The position numbers and the translations under genes were made by a program. Source: JACNKJ01 sp964344565 (GTDB lineage: Bacteria > Krumholzibacteriota > Krumholzibacteriia > JACNKJ01). Taken from it: DNA of 64,000 nucleotides. The notes beneath the pieces were generated by a model. That model was not told the DNA's origin. It searched no databases and was given only the letters and a program-made list of their open reading frames with translations. The DNA lies in the NCBI GenBank assembly GCA_964344565.1, contig CAYFNT010000021.1, positions 1-64,000 on the forward strand, given 5' to 3'. This document shows positions 7,311 to 15,278 of this stretch, piece after piece (the first letter of the stretch is position 1; every line of letters starts with the position of its first letter).

Positions 7311-9206
7311 CTAGCTGCGGGTGAAGACCACCAACTCGTCCCCGGGATGGATGAGGGCGTTCTTCCCTTTCAGCTTGGGATTCCAATCGAGCAGGTCGTA
7401 GACCGTCGCGCCGTAGAGCCTGCTGATCAGGAAGAGGTTCTCGCCCTTGCGCACAACGTGGACCCGTTGAACGGGACTCTCCGAGGACTTGGCGTCGCCC
7501 GAACGGGCGGGGCGCAGGAACTGGAGCACCTGCTGAGGATAGATGGTCGCCCGCTTCGACAGGCCGTTCCAGCTCTGAAGGTCGGCCACCTTGACGCCCA
7601 GCTTCTGTCCGATGATGGACAGGTTGTCGCCCCGTCGCACCGTGTAGAAATCCTTCGACATGCCTTCGGCCACGGGGATGGCGGGCAGGTTCTTCTCGGC
7701 AGCGCGAATCACGCTGGAGGAGGAGTGGGGCGTGTAGGCCACGTCGGACTTTGTGGGTATCACCAGGGTGGCGCCCGCCCGCAGGCGACGCGCGTTGCGA
7801 ATGCCGTTCTGACGCATGATGGCGTCCACGGTGGTGCCATAACCCTTGGCGATGTCGTAGAGCGTTTCGCCGCGCTTGACCTTGTGACGCGCGAAGGAGA
7901 TCTGGTCGCCGCGGGGCAGGGTGTCCAGGGCGTCGGCGATCCTCGCCGTCTTCCCCGGCGGCACGTGTATTGCGTAGGCGCCGTGATCCGGCGGAGTGCA
8001 CCAGCGCAGCAGGTGGGGATTCATGTCCTTGATGCGATCCAGTTTGATGTTCCCCTTCTTCGACAGGAAGCTCAGGTCCACGGCCCGGTCCACGGCCAGA
8101 TCCTCGTAGCGGAAGGCCTCGGTGAAACCCGCCTCGCGGAAACCGTGACCCGCGAGGTCTCGTCCGATGATCGTGGCGGCCATCATCTTGGGAACGTAGT
8201 CGCGGGTCTGCTTGGGAAGGCGAAGGTCCCAGAAGTTTCGGCTGCCGACCCGGCGCATGGAGGCCATGACCCTGTACTCGCCGGAGTTGTAGCCCGCCAT
8301 GGCGAGGTTCCAGTCCTGGAAGATGCCGTAGAGATGGGACAGGTACTGGGCGGCCGCGTCGGTGGAGCGCACCCAGTCGCGACGTTCGTCCACCCAGTAG
8401 TCGATGGTCAGGCCGTAGCGGCGTCCCGTGCCTCGGATGAACTGCCAGGGGCCCACGGCGCCGGCGCTGCTCTTGACCTTGGGTTCGAAGCCGCTCTCGA
8501 TCATGGCTAGGAAGTAGAGCTCAGGCGGCAGGTCGTATCGGGAGAGGGTCTCCTCGATGAGTGGGCGATAGGGCGCTCCCCGATCGATCCATTTCTGGAA
8601 TGCCTCGCGTCCGGGGCCCGTGAAATGCTTGAGCCAATGGTCCACCCGCTCGTTGCGGATCAGTTCCAGTGGCCGGCTGGGCAGCTTGGGAAGGCTTCCG
8701 TACCAGAGGGCCAGCAGGGAGTCGTCCGCCACTTCGAGAGGAGCGGCGAAGCGCATGACCGCTTCCTCGTCGAGAATGTCCTGGAGCAGGTCCATGCGGG
8801 ACTGGAGGCTGGAAAGGTAGAACTGGGTCAAGCCGTTGCCCAGACTGTCCTCCTCGGCTTCCTCGAAGAGGGCGGCGGTGAGATCCAGGTGCTCCTGGGC
8901 TTCGAGGAAATCGCCGACGGCATGGTGATGCATGGCGTCGTCGTAGCTGCCCTGGAGTTCCTGAAGCCTGGGGTTGAAGGCGAGGGCGCGGTCCTGGAGC
9001 GACCACTCGCTAATGGCCGGTTCGGCGGTCTCGTGGGCCACCGGAGGCGGCTCGTCTTCTACCGGCATCGTCAAAGTTGTATCCAGGACCACGGGGGTTT
9101 CGGCCACCTCCGTTGTCAGGTTCTTATCCTCTCCGCCGGGAGCGCAGGCTCCAACGACGAGCAGGGAGGCGATGAGCAGGACATCGAGCTGTTTCTGGAA
9201 GGGCAC
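7311..9206 (-). CDS. Membrane-bound lytic transglycosylase lipoprotein with LysM repeats (MltD-like)
   Basis: A 631-residue peptidoglycan lytic transglycosylase that cleaves MurNAc-GlcNAc bonds. The N-terminus is a lipoprotein signal (ASLLVVGAC, lipidated Cys21). A helical acidic region follows. The SLT domain is at about 225-350 with catalytic Glu237 in 'AMIESGF' and the usual 'GAVGPWQF' and 'AGYNSG' motifs. Three LysM modules (about 430-480, 515-560, 580-628; each begins H/Y-x-V-[RK]-x-G-[ED]) bind glycan. The start codon is GTG with AGGAG five bases upstream. It is monocistronic and shares a terminator with the convergent PorV-like gene. Confidence 0.92.
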   Translation of the reverse strand: MPFQKQLDVLLIASLLVVGACAPGGEDKNLTTEVAETPVVLDTTLTMPVEDEPPPVAHETAEPAISEWSLQDRALAFNPRLQELQGSYDDAMHHHAVGDFLEAQEHLDLTAALFEEAEEDSLGNGLTQFYLSSLQSRMDLLQDILDEEAVMRFAAPLEVADDSLLALWYGSLPKLPSRPLELIRNERVDHWLKHFTGPGREAFQKWIDRGAPYRPLIEETLSRYDLPPELYFLAMIESGFEPKVKSSAGAVGPWQFIRGTGRRYGLTIDYWVDERRDWVRSTDAAAQYLSHLYGIFQDWNLAMAGYNSGEYRVMASMRRVGSRNFWDLRLPKQTRDYVPKMMAATIIGRDLAGHGFREAGFTEAFRYEDLAVDRAVDLSFLSKKGNIKLDRIKDMNPHLLRWCTPPDHGAYAIHVPPGKTARIADALDTLPRGDQISFARHKVKRGETLYDIAKGYGTTVDAIMRQNGIRNARRLRAGATLVIPTKSDVAYTPHSSSSVIRAAEKNLPAIPVAEGMSKDFYTVRRGDNLSIIGQKLGVKVADLQSWNGLSKRATIYPQQVLQFLRPARSGDAKSSESPVQRVHVVRKGENLFLISRLYGATVYDLLDWNPKLKGKNALIHPGDELVVFTRS

Positions 9207-9251
9207 GGGAACTCCTGGAAAGGATTGTGCATGTGGATGTGCGGCGCGGCC

Positions 9252-9281
9252 AGTCTAAGGCAAAGGCGAAAGAACTGGCAA
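9252..9281 (-). promoter_or_regulatory. Promoter for the lytic transglycosylase gene
   Basis: Read on the minus strand: TTGCCA (9281-9276), 18-base spacer, TAGACT (9257-9252). It lies about 45 bases upstream of the GTG start and carries the TAG-type -10 seen at several other gaps in this window. Confidence 0.35.
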
Positions 9282-9323
9282 TCAAGTTTTGAACGATGGA
9301 CTCGGGCGTAAGTGCATGAAAGG

Positions 9324-9332
9324 TGGTATAAT
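9324..9332 (+). promoter_or_regulatory. Extended -10 promoter for the GGDEF gene
   Basis: TG-G-TATAAT (9324-9332) is a perfect extended -10 element with no good -35. The predicted transcription start (about 9338-9340) coincides with the first in-frame GTG. The message is therefore either leaderless from that GTG or translated from the ATG at 9401. Confidence 0.5.
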
Positions 9333-9400
9333 TACCTGTGCAAGCAAGGTTCCACACGGCGGGGGATATCCCCAGTCCCCAGTCTTCGGATGAGCAGCCC

Positions 9401-10717
9401 ATGGACAGACTTCACAAGACGAGCCGGTACTTCCTCGAACACCTGGTGCCCCGGGACGCCCTGGACGCCGCTCAGAAGGACCAGCTGACGGCCATCCTCT
9501 CGGAGGATGACGATATGAGCCTTCGCGGCTTCGCCAGGGAACTGGCGGAAGCCCTGGCCGAGCGCGGCCTGTTCGAAAAAGTTGGCGAGTTTCAGTACCG
9601 CGACCCCCGCAGCGGCGCCCGTTTCCGCTTCCCGGCCGTGGCGGCGGCGGTTTCCGGCTCAGAGCGCCCGGAGCTGCCGGCCAATCCGGGAGCCAAGACC
9701 GGCCGGGCCCTGCGTCCGCCCCAGTCCGAACAGCTCGAGGAGATCTACGACGAGGTACTCTCGGCCATCCGTCTGGAGGAGCGCAGCCCCGGGGGAGAAT
9801 CCGGCCTGGAACGTCTGTTGAATCTGCTGGACACCTGGGTGTCCAAGGTGGACTACCAGCTCTACTGCTTCCTCACCGGCTCGGAGATTCCCGATCAGTT
9901 CGCCGACCAGATCCTCGTCATCGAGCCGGAGACCCTGGACATCTCCCATCCCTTCCGCCAGGTGATCCACCGAAAGGTGGCCCTCCAGCTGGACGCGGAC
10001 GATCCCAGCTTCCTGAACTTCCCACGGCGGCCCGAAGGCAACCAGGGAGGCATCTACCTGCTGCCCCTCTTCCTGGACGGAAAGCCCTGGGGCGTGCTGG
10101 ACATCCACCTGCCCAGCGAGGAGGCGGGAGAAGAGCTCGAGGGCAAGCTGCAGCTTCTGGCCAGCGCCCTCTCGCACCAGATCTACAACCACCGCATCCT
10201 CTCCAAGGTGGTTTTCGTGGACTGGACCACCCAGGTCTACAACCGCACCTTCCTGGAGATTCAGCTTCCCCTCGAGATCGAGAAGGCACGCCGCAACAGC
10301 GAGCATCTGGCCCTGCTGGTCATCGATCTGGACGACTTCAAGGGCGTGAACGATCGATACGGCCACGCCCAGGGCGACCAGGTGCTGCGCGAATTCGCCG
10401 AGGTGCTCACGACCACCTTCCGCAAGGTGGACCAGATTTTTCGCTTCGGCGGCGAGGAGTTCGTGGTGCTGCTTCCGCGCCTCGACCGGGAAAGGGCTCA
10501 GCGTGCCGCCGAGCGACTGGCCGAAGCCATTCGCGGGAGCGACTTCCTTCCGGACGAGGTCCAGGGCGGCATCCGCCTCACGGCCAGCATCGGTGGCGCC
10601 ATCTTCCCCGACATGGCCTCCAGCGAGGCCGAGCTCTTCCGCAGGGCCGACGAGTCCTGCTATCGGGCCAAACGCGAGGGCAAGGATCGCGTGATCTTCC
10701 CCCAGGATGATTCCTAG
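9401..10717 (+). CDS. Diguanylate cyclase (GAF-like plus GGDEF)
   Basis: This product makes cyclic di-GMP. From ATG 9401 it is 438 residues: a helical N-terminal region (1-90), a GAF-like sensory region (about 125-260, 'GGIYLLPLFLDGKPWGVLDIHL') and a complete GGDEF domain. The active site reads GGEEF (350-354) and is preceded by the RxxD product-inhibition site (RKVD, 341-344), so an active, feedback-inhibited enzyme is expected. The soluble sensor has no membrane segment. The GTG at 9338, 21 codons upstream and in frame, sits at the predicted transcription start. ATG 9401 is chosen because it leaves room for a leader, but the leaderless alternative is real. Confidence 0.9.
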   Translation: MDRLHKTSRYFLEHLVPRDALDAAQKDQLTAILSEDDDMSLRGFARELAEALAERGLFEKVGEFQYRDPRSGARFRFPAVAAAVSGSERPELPANPGAKTGRALRPPQSEQLEEIYDEVLSAIRLEERSPGGESGLERLLNLLDTWVSKVDYQLYCFLTGSEIPDQFADQILVIEPETLDISHPFRQVIHRKVALQLDADDPSFLNFPRRPEGNQGGIYLLPLFLDGKPWGVLDIHLPSEEAGEELEGKLQLLASALSHQIYNHRILSKVVFVDWTTQVYNRTFLEIQLPLEIEKARRNSEHLALLVIDLDDFKGVNDRYGHAQGDQVLREFAEVLTTTFRKVDQIFRFGGEEFVVLLPRLDRERAQRAAERLAEAIRGSDFLPDEVQGGIRLTASIGGAIFPDMASSEAELFRRADESCYRAKREGKDRVIFPQDDS

Positions 10718-10755
10718 CGACGGACCTCCCGACCACTCCTACATCGGAGGACGCC

Positions 10756-12165
10756 CTGTTTCGCTATCTGGCGGCGGGACTCTGCGCGGGTCTTCTGTGG
10801 CGCTTGGGCGGCGAGGTCTGGATGCTCATGGGTCTGGTCCTGGCCCTGCCGGGGAAGCTGCTGCCGACACGTCCGCGGGCGATGGAGGGCTCCATTATAG
10901 TAGTGGGGATCCTCGCGGGATTCCTTCTGGCCGCGCCCATCGAAGAGGGAGATCCGGCTTCGGGTCGGCTGAAGGGAGTCTGGAGATTCACGGCCCTGGC
11001 CAAGGACGGCATGTTCTCGGGGCGGCTGGCCGGCGGAAGCGATCTGCTGCTGCGAGGAAGCGGCAAGCATCTGCCTCTGCCGGGGGAGGCCTTCACCGCT
11101 CGCGGCAGGCTGCTGCAGAGTTCGGCCATCCGCTCCCCCGAATTCAGGCTCCTGGAATGGAACAGCGAATCAGGGGAAAGCCACCTGCAGCGCCAGTCCA
11201 GGCTGGGGCGTCTCACCGGACGCAGCCGCCTGCTCTTTCCGCTGACACGGGGCTATCGCGACACCCAGAGACCCCTGGCCAGGGCGCTGCTCTTCGGCGA
11301 CAAGCGGGCCCTGCCCAGCGCCGCGAAACGGGCCTTTCGCGACGCCGGCCTGGCCCACCTTCTGGCCCTGAGCGGATTGCACGTGGGGCTCTTCCTGCTG
11401 CTGCTCCGAAGGCTGCTCACTCCCCTGGCCACGCGTCCATCCCGGGCCGAGTGGATGCTTCTGATCGTCCTGCCCTTCCTGCCGGCCTGGGGAGGGGGAG
11501 GCGCGTCCATCAACCGGGCCAGCTTCATGGCGGGATACCTTCTCATGGGCCGCCGCATGGGCGGGCGACCTCTGGGCATCGAGGCCCTGGCCTTCGCGGC
11601 CTGCGTTGAGATCGCGCGCCGGCCCGCCTCCCTCTTCGAACCGGGCTTCCAGCTCAGCTATCTGGCCACCGCCGCGTTGCTCGCCTTTCCAGGACGCAGG
11701 GCCAGGATCGGGACGGCCTGGCCCGGACGAGTGGGCCACTACCTGAAAGAGGGCATGGCCGTCTCGACCCTCTGCACACTGGCCACCCTTCCGGTGATCC
11801 TCTCGCGATTCGATCGCCTTCCCCTGGGCGGCCCGCTCTGGAACCTGCTGGCCGCGCCGCTCACGGCGGCCTCCCTATTCTCGGGCTGGAGCCTGCTCCC
11901 CCTGGGGGGAATGCCGGGCGCGGCCTTCATTCCCGATTTCTTCCTGGCCCGGCTCCTCGACCTGGCCGTCCTGGCCGGGAGCGAATGGCGCCTGCTGATG
12001 ACGGGCTTCGAGGTGCCCGGGTGGTCCTGGATCCCCTGGGGGCTGGGCATGCGCGGCATCCTCGGAAAGAGGCCCGTCTGGTCCTGGATACTGGCCCTCA
12101 CGCCCGCGCTCGCGGGCTGGATCCTGGGAACCCGCGGCTTCGATTGGGGGCCCTCGGCATTCTGA
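10756..12165 (+). CDS. ComEC/Rec2-family membrane protein, short form lacking the metallo-beta-lactamase domain
   Basis: ComEC forms the inner-membrane channel for transforming DNA. This 469-residue protein has N-terminal hydrophobic helices, an OB-like soluble segment (about 70-150) and the 'competence' membrane core with the signature 'HLLALSGLHVGLF' and a later 'SINRASFMAGYLL'. It ends after the last membrane helices, so the C-terminal metallo-beta-lactamase-like domain of full-length (about 750 residue) ComEC is absent. The start is best placed at CTG 10756: GGAGG lies exactly five bases upstream and the extra residues (FRYLAAGLCAGLLW) complete a membrane helix. TTG 10804 is the alternative. 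It follows the GGDEF gene by 38 bases. Confidence 0.8.
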   Translation: MFRYLAAGLCAGLLWRLGGEVWMLMGLVLALPGKLLPTRPRAMEGSIIVVGILAGFLLAAPIEEGDPASGRLKGVWRFTALAKDGMFSGRLAGGSDLLLRGSGKHLPLPGEAFTARGRLLQSSAIRSPEFRLLEWNSESGESHLQRQSRLGRLTGRSRLLFPLTRGYRDTQRPLARALLFGDKRALPSAAKRAFRDAGLAHLLALSGLHVGLFLLLLRRLLTPLATRPSRAEWMLLIVLPFLPAWGGGGASINRASFMAGYLLMGRRMGGRPLGIEALAFAACVEIARRPASLFEPGFQLSYLATAALLAFPGRRARIGTAWPGRVGHYLKEGMAVSTLCTLATLPVILSRFDRLPLGGPLWNLLAAPLTAASLFSGWSLLPLGGMPGAAFIPDFFLARLLDLAVLAGSEWRLLMTGFEVPGWSWIPWGLGMRGILGKRPVWSWILALTPALAGWILGTRGFDWGPSAF

Positions 12166-12175
12166 TCGCAAAGAG

Positions 12176-12204
12176 TTGACAGGATCGGCCGCCCTTCCTA
12201 GGAT
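12176..12204 (+). promoter_or_regulatory. Promoter of the purine operon
   Basis: Perfect TTGACA (12176-12181), 17-base spacer, TAGGAT (12199-12204). It starts 11 bases after the comEC-like stop and gives a leader of about 38 bases before purN. Confidence 0.6.
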
Positions 12205-12248
12205 GCCCGCGTCGCCTCGCGCGTCTTCCCCAACAGTGCAGGTAAACC

Positions 12249-12875
12249 ATGCATCGGATCGCCGTCTTCGCCTCCGGACGCGGCTCGAATTTCATTTCCC
12301 TCTTTTCGGCCTCCCAGGCCGGGCGCTTTCCGGGAAGCATCGTGCTGCTCGCCAGCGACAAGGCCGAGGCCGGCGCCGTGGGCTTCGCCCGGGAGCAGGG
12401 CATCGATACCTTCGTCGTGAACTCCGACCGTCCCAAGGGAGGACTCAGCCTCGAGGAAGAGACGGCCTTTCGCGATGCATGCCTCGAGGCCGAGGTCGAA
12501 TGGATCTGCCTGGCCGGCTTCATGCGAATCCTGAAGGGGCCGCTGCTGGAAGCCTTCGAGGGGCGCATCCTGAACATCCATCCCGCCATTCTCCCCGCCT
12601 TTCCCGGTCTGGATTCCCAGACCCAGGCCTTCGACTACGGCGCCAAGGTGGCGGGCTGCACGGTTCACTTCGTGGACGCGGGCGTGGACACGGGACCCAT
12701 CGTCTGCCAGCGGGCCGTGCCCGTGGAAGACGAGGACAGCGCCGAGAGCCTGGCCGCCCGCATCCTCGAACAGGAACACCAGATCTATCCCGAGGCCCTT
12801 CGACGGCTCTTCACCGAGAGCTGGAGTCGAGAAGGCCGCCGCATCGTTTTCGCCAACCGAAAGGAATCCCCATGA
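12249..12875 (+). CDS. purN: Phosphoribosylglycinamide formyltransferase
   Basis: Transfers a formyl group from 10-formyl-tetrahydrofolate to GAR, the third step of purine synthesis. The 208 residues match the family length. Visible are the N-terminal phosphate loop 'FASGRGSNF', the catalytic Asn109-Ile-His111 in 'NIHPAILPAFPG' and Asp147 in 'GVDTGPI'. It is the first gene of purN-purC-purH-guaA and overlaps purC by ATGA, so translation is coupled. Assignment is firm. Confidence 0.96.
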   Translation: MHRIAVFASGRGSNFISLFSASQAGRFPGSIVLLASDKAEAGAVGFAREQGIDTFVVNSDRPKGGLSLEEETAFRDACLEAEVEWICLAGFMRILKGPLLEAFEGRILNIHPAILPAFPGLDSQTQAFDYGAKVAGCTVHFVDAGVDTGPIVCQRAVPVEDEDSAESLAARILEQEHQIYPEALRRLFTESWSREGRRIVFANRKESP

Positions 12876-13762
12876 CCCGTAGCACTCTCTTGCGCAGCGA
12901 GGACCTCGGGCTCAAGCCCAGCTACAGCGGCAAGGTCCGCGACCTCTTCGATCTGGGCGACAGGCTCCTCATCGTGGCCACCGACCGCATCAGCGCCTAT
13001 GACCACATCATGCACGAACCCGTCGAGGGCAAGGGCGAGATGCTCACCCAGATCTCGGTGAAGTGGTTCGAGCATCTCGAGGGTCTGCTGCCTCATCATC
13101 TCATCAGCGATGACTGGAAGGATTTCCCCGAGCCTTTCAATCGTCCGGAGCTGGGCAAGCGCAGCATGCTGGTCCACAAGACCGACCGCTTCGATCTGGA
13201 GTGCGTGATCCGCGGCTACCTCACCGGTTCGGGCCTCAAGGACTACAAGGCCACCGGCGAGGTCTGCGGCATCGCCCTGCCCGAGGGCATGCGCGACGCG
13301 GACAAGCTGCCCGAACCCATCTTCACTCCTGCGACCAAGGAGGACGACGGGCACGACATGAACGTGGATCACGAGACCGCCCGAGGCATCGTGGGGGACG
13401 AGTGGTTCGAGCCCCTGGCCAAGGTAAGCCGTCGCATCTACGAGGCGGGCGAGGCCTACGCCCGGGAGCGGGGCATCATCATCGCCGACACGAAATTCGA
13501 ATTCGGCGTCCACGACGGCAAGCTCATGCTCATCGACGAGGTGCTCACCCCCGACAGTTCCCGCTTCTGGGACGCGTCCATCTACGAGCCCGGCAAGTCG
13601 CCGGTCTCCTTCGACAAGCAGATCCTGCGCAACTGGCTCGACGAGCAGGGCTGGGACCGCGAGGGCACGCCGCCCAACCTCCCCCAGGAGCTGCGGGCGC
13701 GCATCTACGGTCGCTATGAGGAGATCCTCGAGAAACTCTTCCCGGGAAGCGCGGAGGCCTAA
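12872..13762 (+). CDS. purC: SAICAR synthase
   Basis: Joins aspartate to CAIR with ATP in purine synthesis. The ATG at 12872 (overlapping the purN stop) begins a 296-residue protein; the open frame upstream of it only shadows purN. The core reads 'YSGKVRDLFDLGD' and 'TDRISAYDHIM', later 'FEFGVHDGKLMLIDEVLTPDSSRFWD'. At about 300 residues it is the long form found in yeast and some bacteria, rather than the ~240-residue E. coli form. It is joined to purH by a TAATG overlap. Confidence 0.96.
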   Translation: MTRSTLLRSEDLGLKPSYSGKVRDLFDLGDRLLIVATDRISAYDHIMHEPVEGKGEMLTQISVKWFEHLEGLLPHHLISDDWKDFPEPFNRPELGKRSMLVHKTDRFDLECVIRGYLTGSGLKDYKATGEVCGIALPEGMRDADKLPEPIFTPATKEDDGHDMNVDHETARGIVGDEWFEPLAKVSRRIYEAGEAYARERGIIIADTKFEFGVHDGKLMLIDEVLTPDSSRFWDASIYEPGKSPVSFDKQILRNWLDEQGWDREGTPPNLPQELRARIYGRYEEILEKLFPGSAEA

Positions 13763-15270
13763 TGAAGATTCGCAGAGCTCTGCTCAGCGTCACGGACAAG
13801 TCCGGACTTCGCGAGCTGGCCGAGTACCTGGTCGGCGAGGGCGTGGAACTCATCGCCAGCGGCGGTACCCGCAAGCACCTGGAAGAGGCGGGACTGCCCG
13901 TGCTGGAGCTGGCCGCCTGGACCGGCAGCCCGGAGGCCTTGGGCGGCCGTGTGAAGACCCTGCATCCCAAGGTCTTCGGCGGCATCCTGGCCGATCCCGA
14001 GCTCCACGGCGAGGATCTGGACAAGCTGGACTTCCCCCTGATCGACGTCGTGGTCTGTAATCTCTATAGATTCAAGGAGACTGCCTCGGACAGCTCGCGT
14101 AGTTTCGAGGACGTCATCGAGGCCATCGATATCGGAGGCCCCAGCCTCATCCGGGCCTCGGCCAAGAATCACCGGCGGGTGAGCATCCTCTGTCGTCCGG
14201 AAGACTACGCCGGGTTCGTCGAGGCCTGCAGGGCGGGCGCGGGGGATCCCGGCGCGGAACTGCGCAGGGAACTGGCCGGGCGGGCCTTCGCCCACACCCG
14301 CGACTACGATCTGGCCATCGCCGATTGGCTCGGACAGGGGGGAGGCGAGTTCGGCGAGGAGCTGCAGTCCCTCCGTTACGGCGAGAACCCGCATCAGAAG
14401 GCTTGGCTACACGCCTGGCGGGCCGGCGCATTGCCCTTCGAGCAGCATCAGGGCAAGGAGCTCTCCTACAACAACCTCCTCGATCTGGGTGGCGCACTCG
14501 ACCTGATCCTCGATCTGGACGGTCCCGCCGCCGCCGTGATCAAGCACGGCAATCCCTGCGGCGTGGGTTTCGGCGCCAGCAGTCCCGAAGCCCTGGAGCG
14601 CGCCTGGGCCTCCGATCCCGTGAGCGCCTTCGGTTCGGTGATCGCCCTGAGCCATCCGGTGGACGGGAAGACCGCGGCCTTCCTGGCGGACAAGTTCTTC
14701 GAGGTGCTGGTTGCGCCTTCCTACGACGAGGCCGCCCTCGCCCGTTTCGCCAGGAAGAAGAACCTGCGGGTGCTCTCCCTGCCCGACCCCGAGGCATGGC
14801 GCGCCACCGAACGCTTGCGCAGCGTGGGGCCTCTGCTCCTGCGACAGGAGGAAGACCGGCATTTCACTCCCGTCGCCGATTGGGAATCCGGAGCGGGCGA
14901 AGCGCCGGGCGAGGCGATGCGTCAGGAACTCGAACGCGCCTGGCGCGTGGTCAAGCACGTGAAGAGCAACGCCATCCTTCTCTGGAAGGGCGACATGCTG
15001 CTCGCCGCCGGCGCCGGCCAGATGAGTCGGGTGGACTCCTGCAAGATCGCCGTGGCCAAGGCCCGCGAGCACGGCCACGACATCGAAGGAGCGGTGGCGG
15101 CCTCCGACGCCTTCTTCCCCTTCGCCGACGGTCTGGAGATCCTGGCCGAGGCCGGAGTGAAGTGGGTGGTGCAGCCCGGAGGTTCCATCCGCGACGAGGA
15201 AGTGCTGGCCCGCGCGGAAGAATTGGGATTGGGCGTGCTGCTCACCGGCCGCCGTCACTTCAGACACTAG
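13762..15270 (+). CDS. purH: Bifunctional AICAR formyltransferase / IMP cyclohydrolase
   Basis: Catalyses the last two steps to IMP. The 502 residues comprise the N-terminal MGS-like cyclohydrolase domain ('ALLSVTDKSG', 'GGRVKTLHPKVFGGIL', 'AIDIGGPSLIRASAKNH') and the C-terminal transformylase domain with 'VIKHGNPCGVG' and the late 'CKIAVAKA' and 'FFPFADG' segments. In the cyclohydrolase loop a Phe replaces the His commonly seen in 'V/IHGGIL'. GGAGG precedes the start; guaA follows after 8 bases. Confidence 0.96.
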   Translation: MKIRRALLSVTDKSGLRELAEYLVGEGVELIASGGTRKHLEEAGLPVLELAAWTGSPEALGGRVKTLHPKVFGGILADPELHGEDLDKLDFPLIDVVVCNLYRFKETASDSSRSFEDVIEAIDIGGPSLIRASAKNHRRVSILCRPEDYAGFVEACRAGAGDPGAELRRELAGRAFAHTRDYDLAIADWLGQGGGEFGEELQSLRYGENPHQKAWLHAWRAGALPFEQHQGKELSYNNLLDLGGALDLILDLDGPAAAVIKHGNPCGVGFGASSPEALERAWASDPVSAFGSVIALSHPVDGKTAAFLADKFFEVLVAPSYDEAALARFARKKNLRVLSLPDPEAWRATERLRSVGPLLLRQEEDRHFTPVADWESGAGEAPGEAMRQELERAWRVVKHVKSNAILLWKGDMLLAAGAGQMSRVDSCKIAVAKAREHGHDIEGAVAASDAFFPFADGLEILAEAGVKWVVQPGGSIRDEEVLARAEELGLGVLLTGRRHFRH

Positions 15271-15278
15271 GAAGGTTC

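Noticed and set aside
14325..15278. A long frame continuous with guaA but overlapping purH
   Set aside because: The sequence before ATG 15279 is an out-of-phase reading of purH with an Arg/Gly/Pro-rich product. GuaA starts at 15279 with its own ribosome site.
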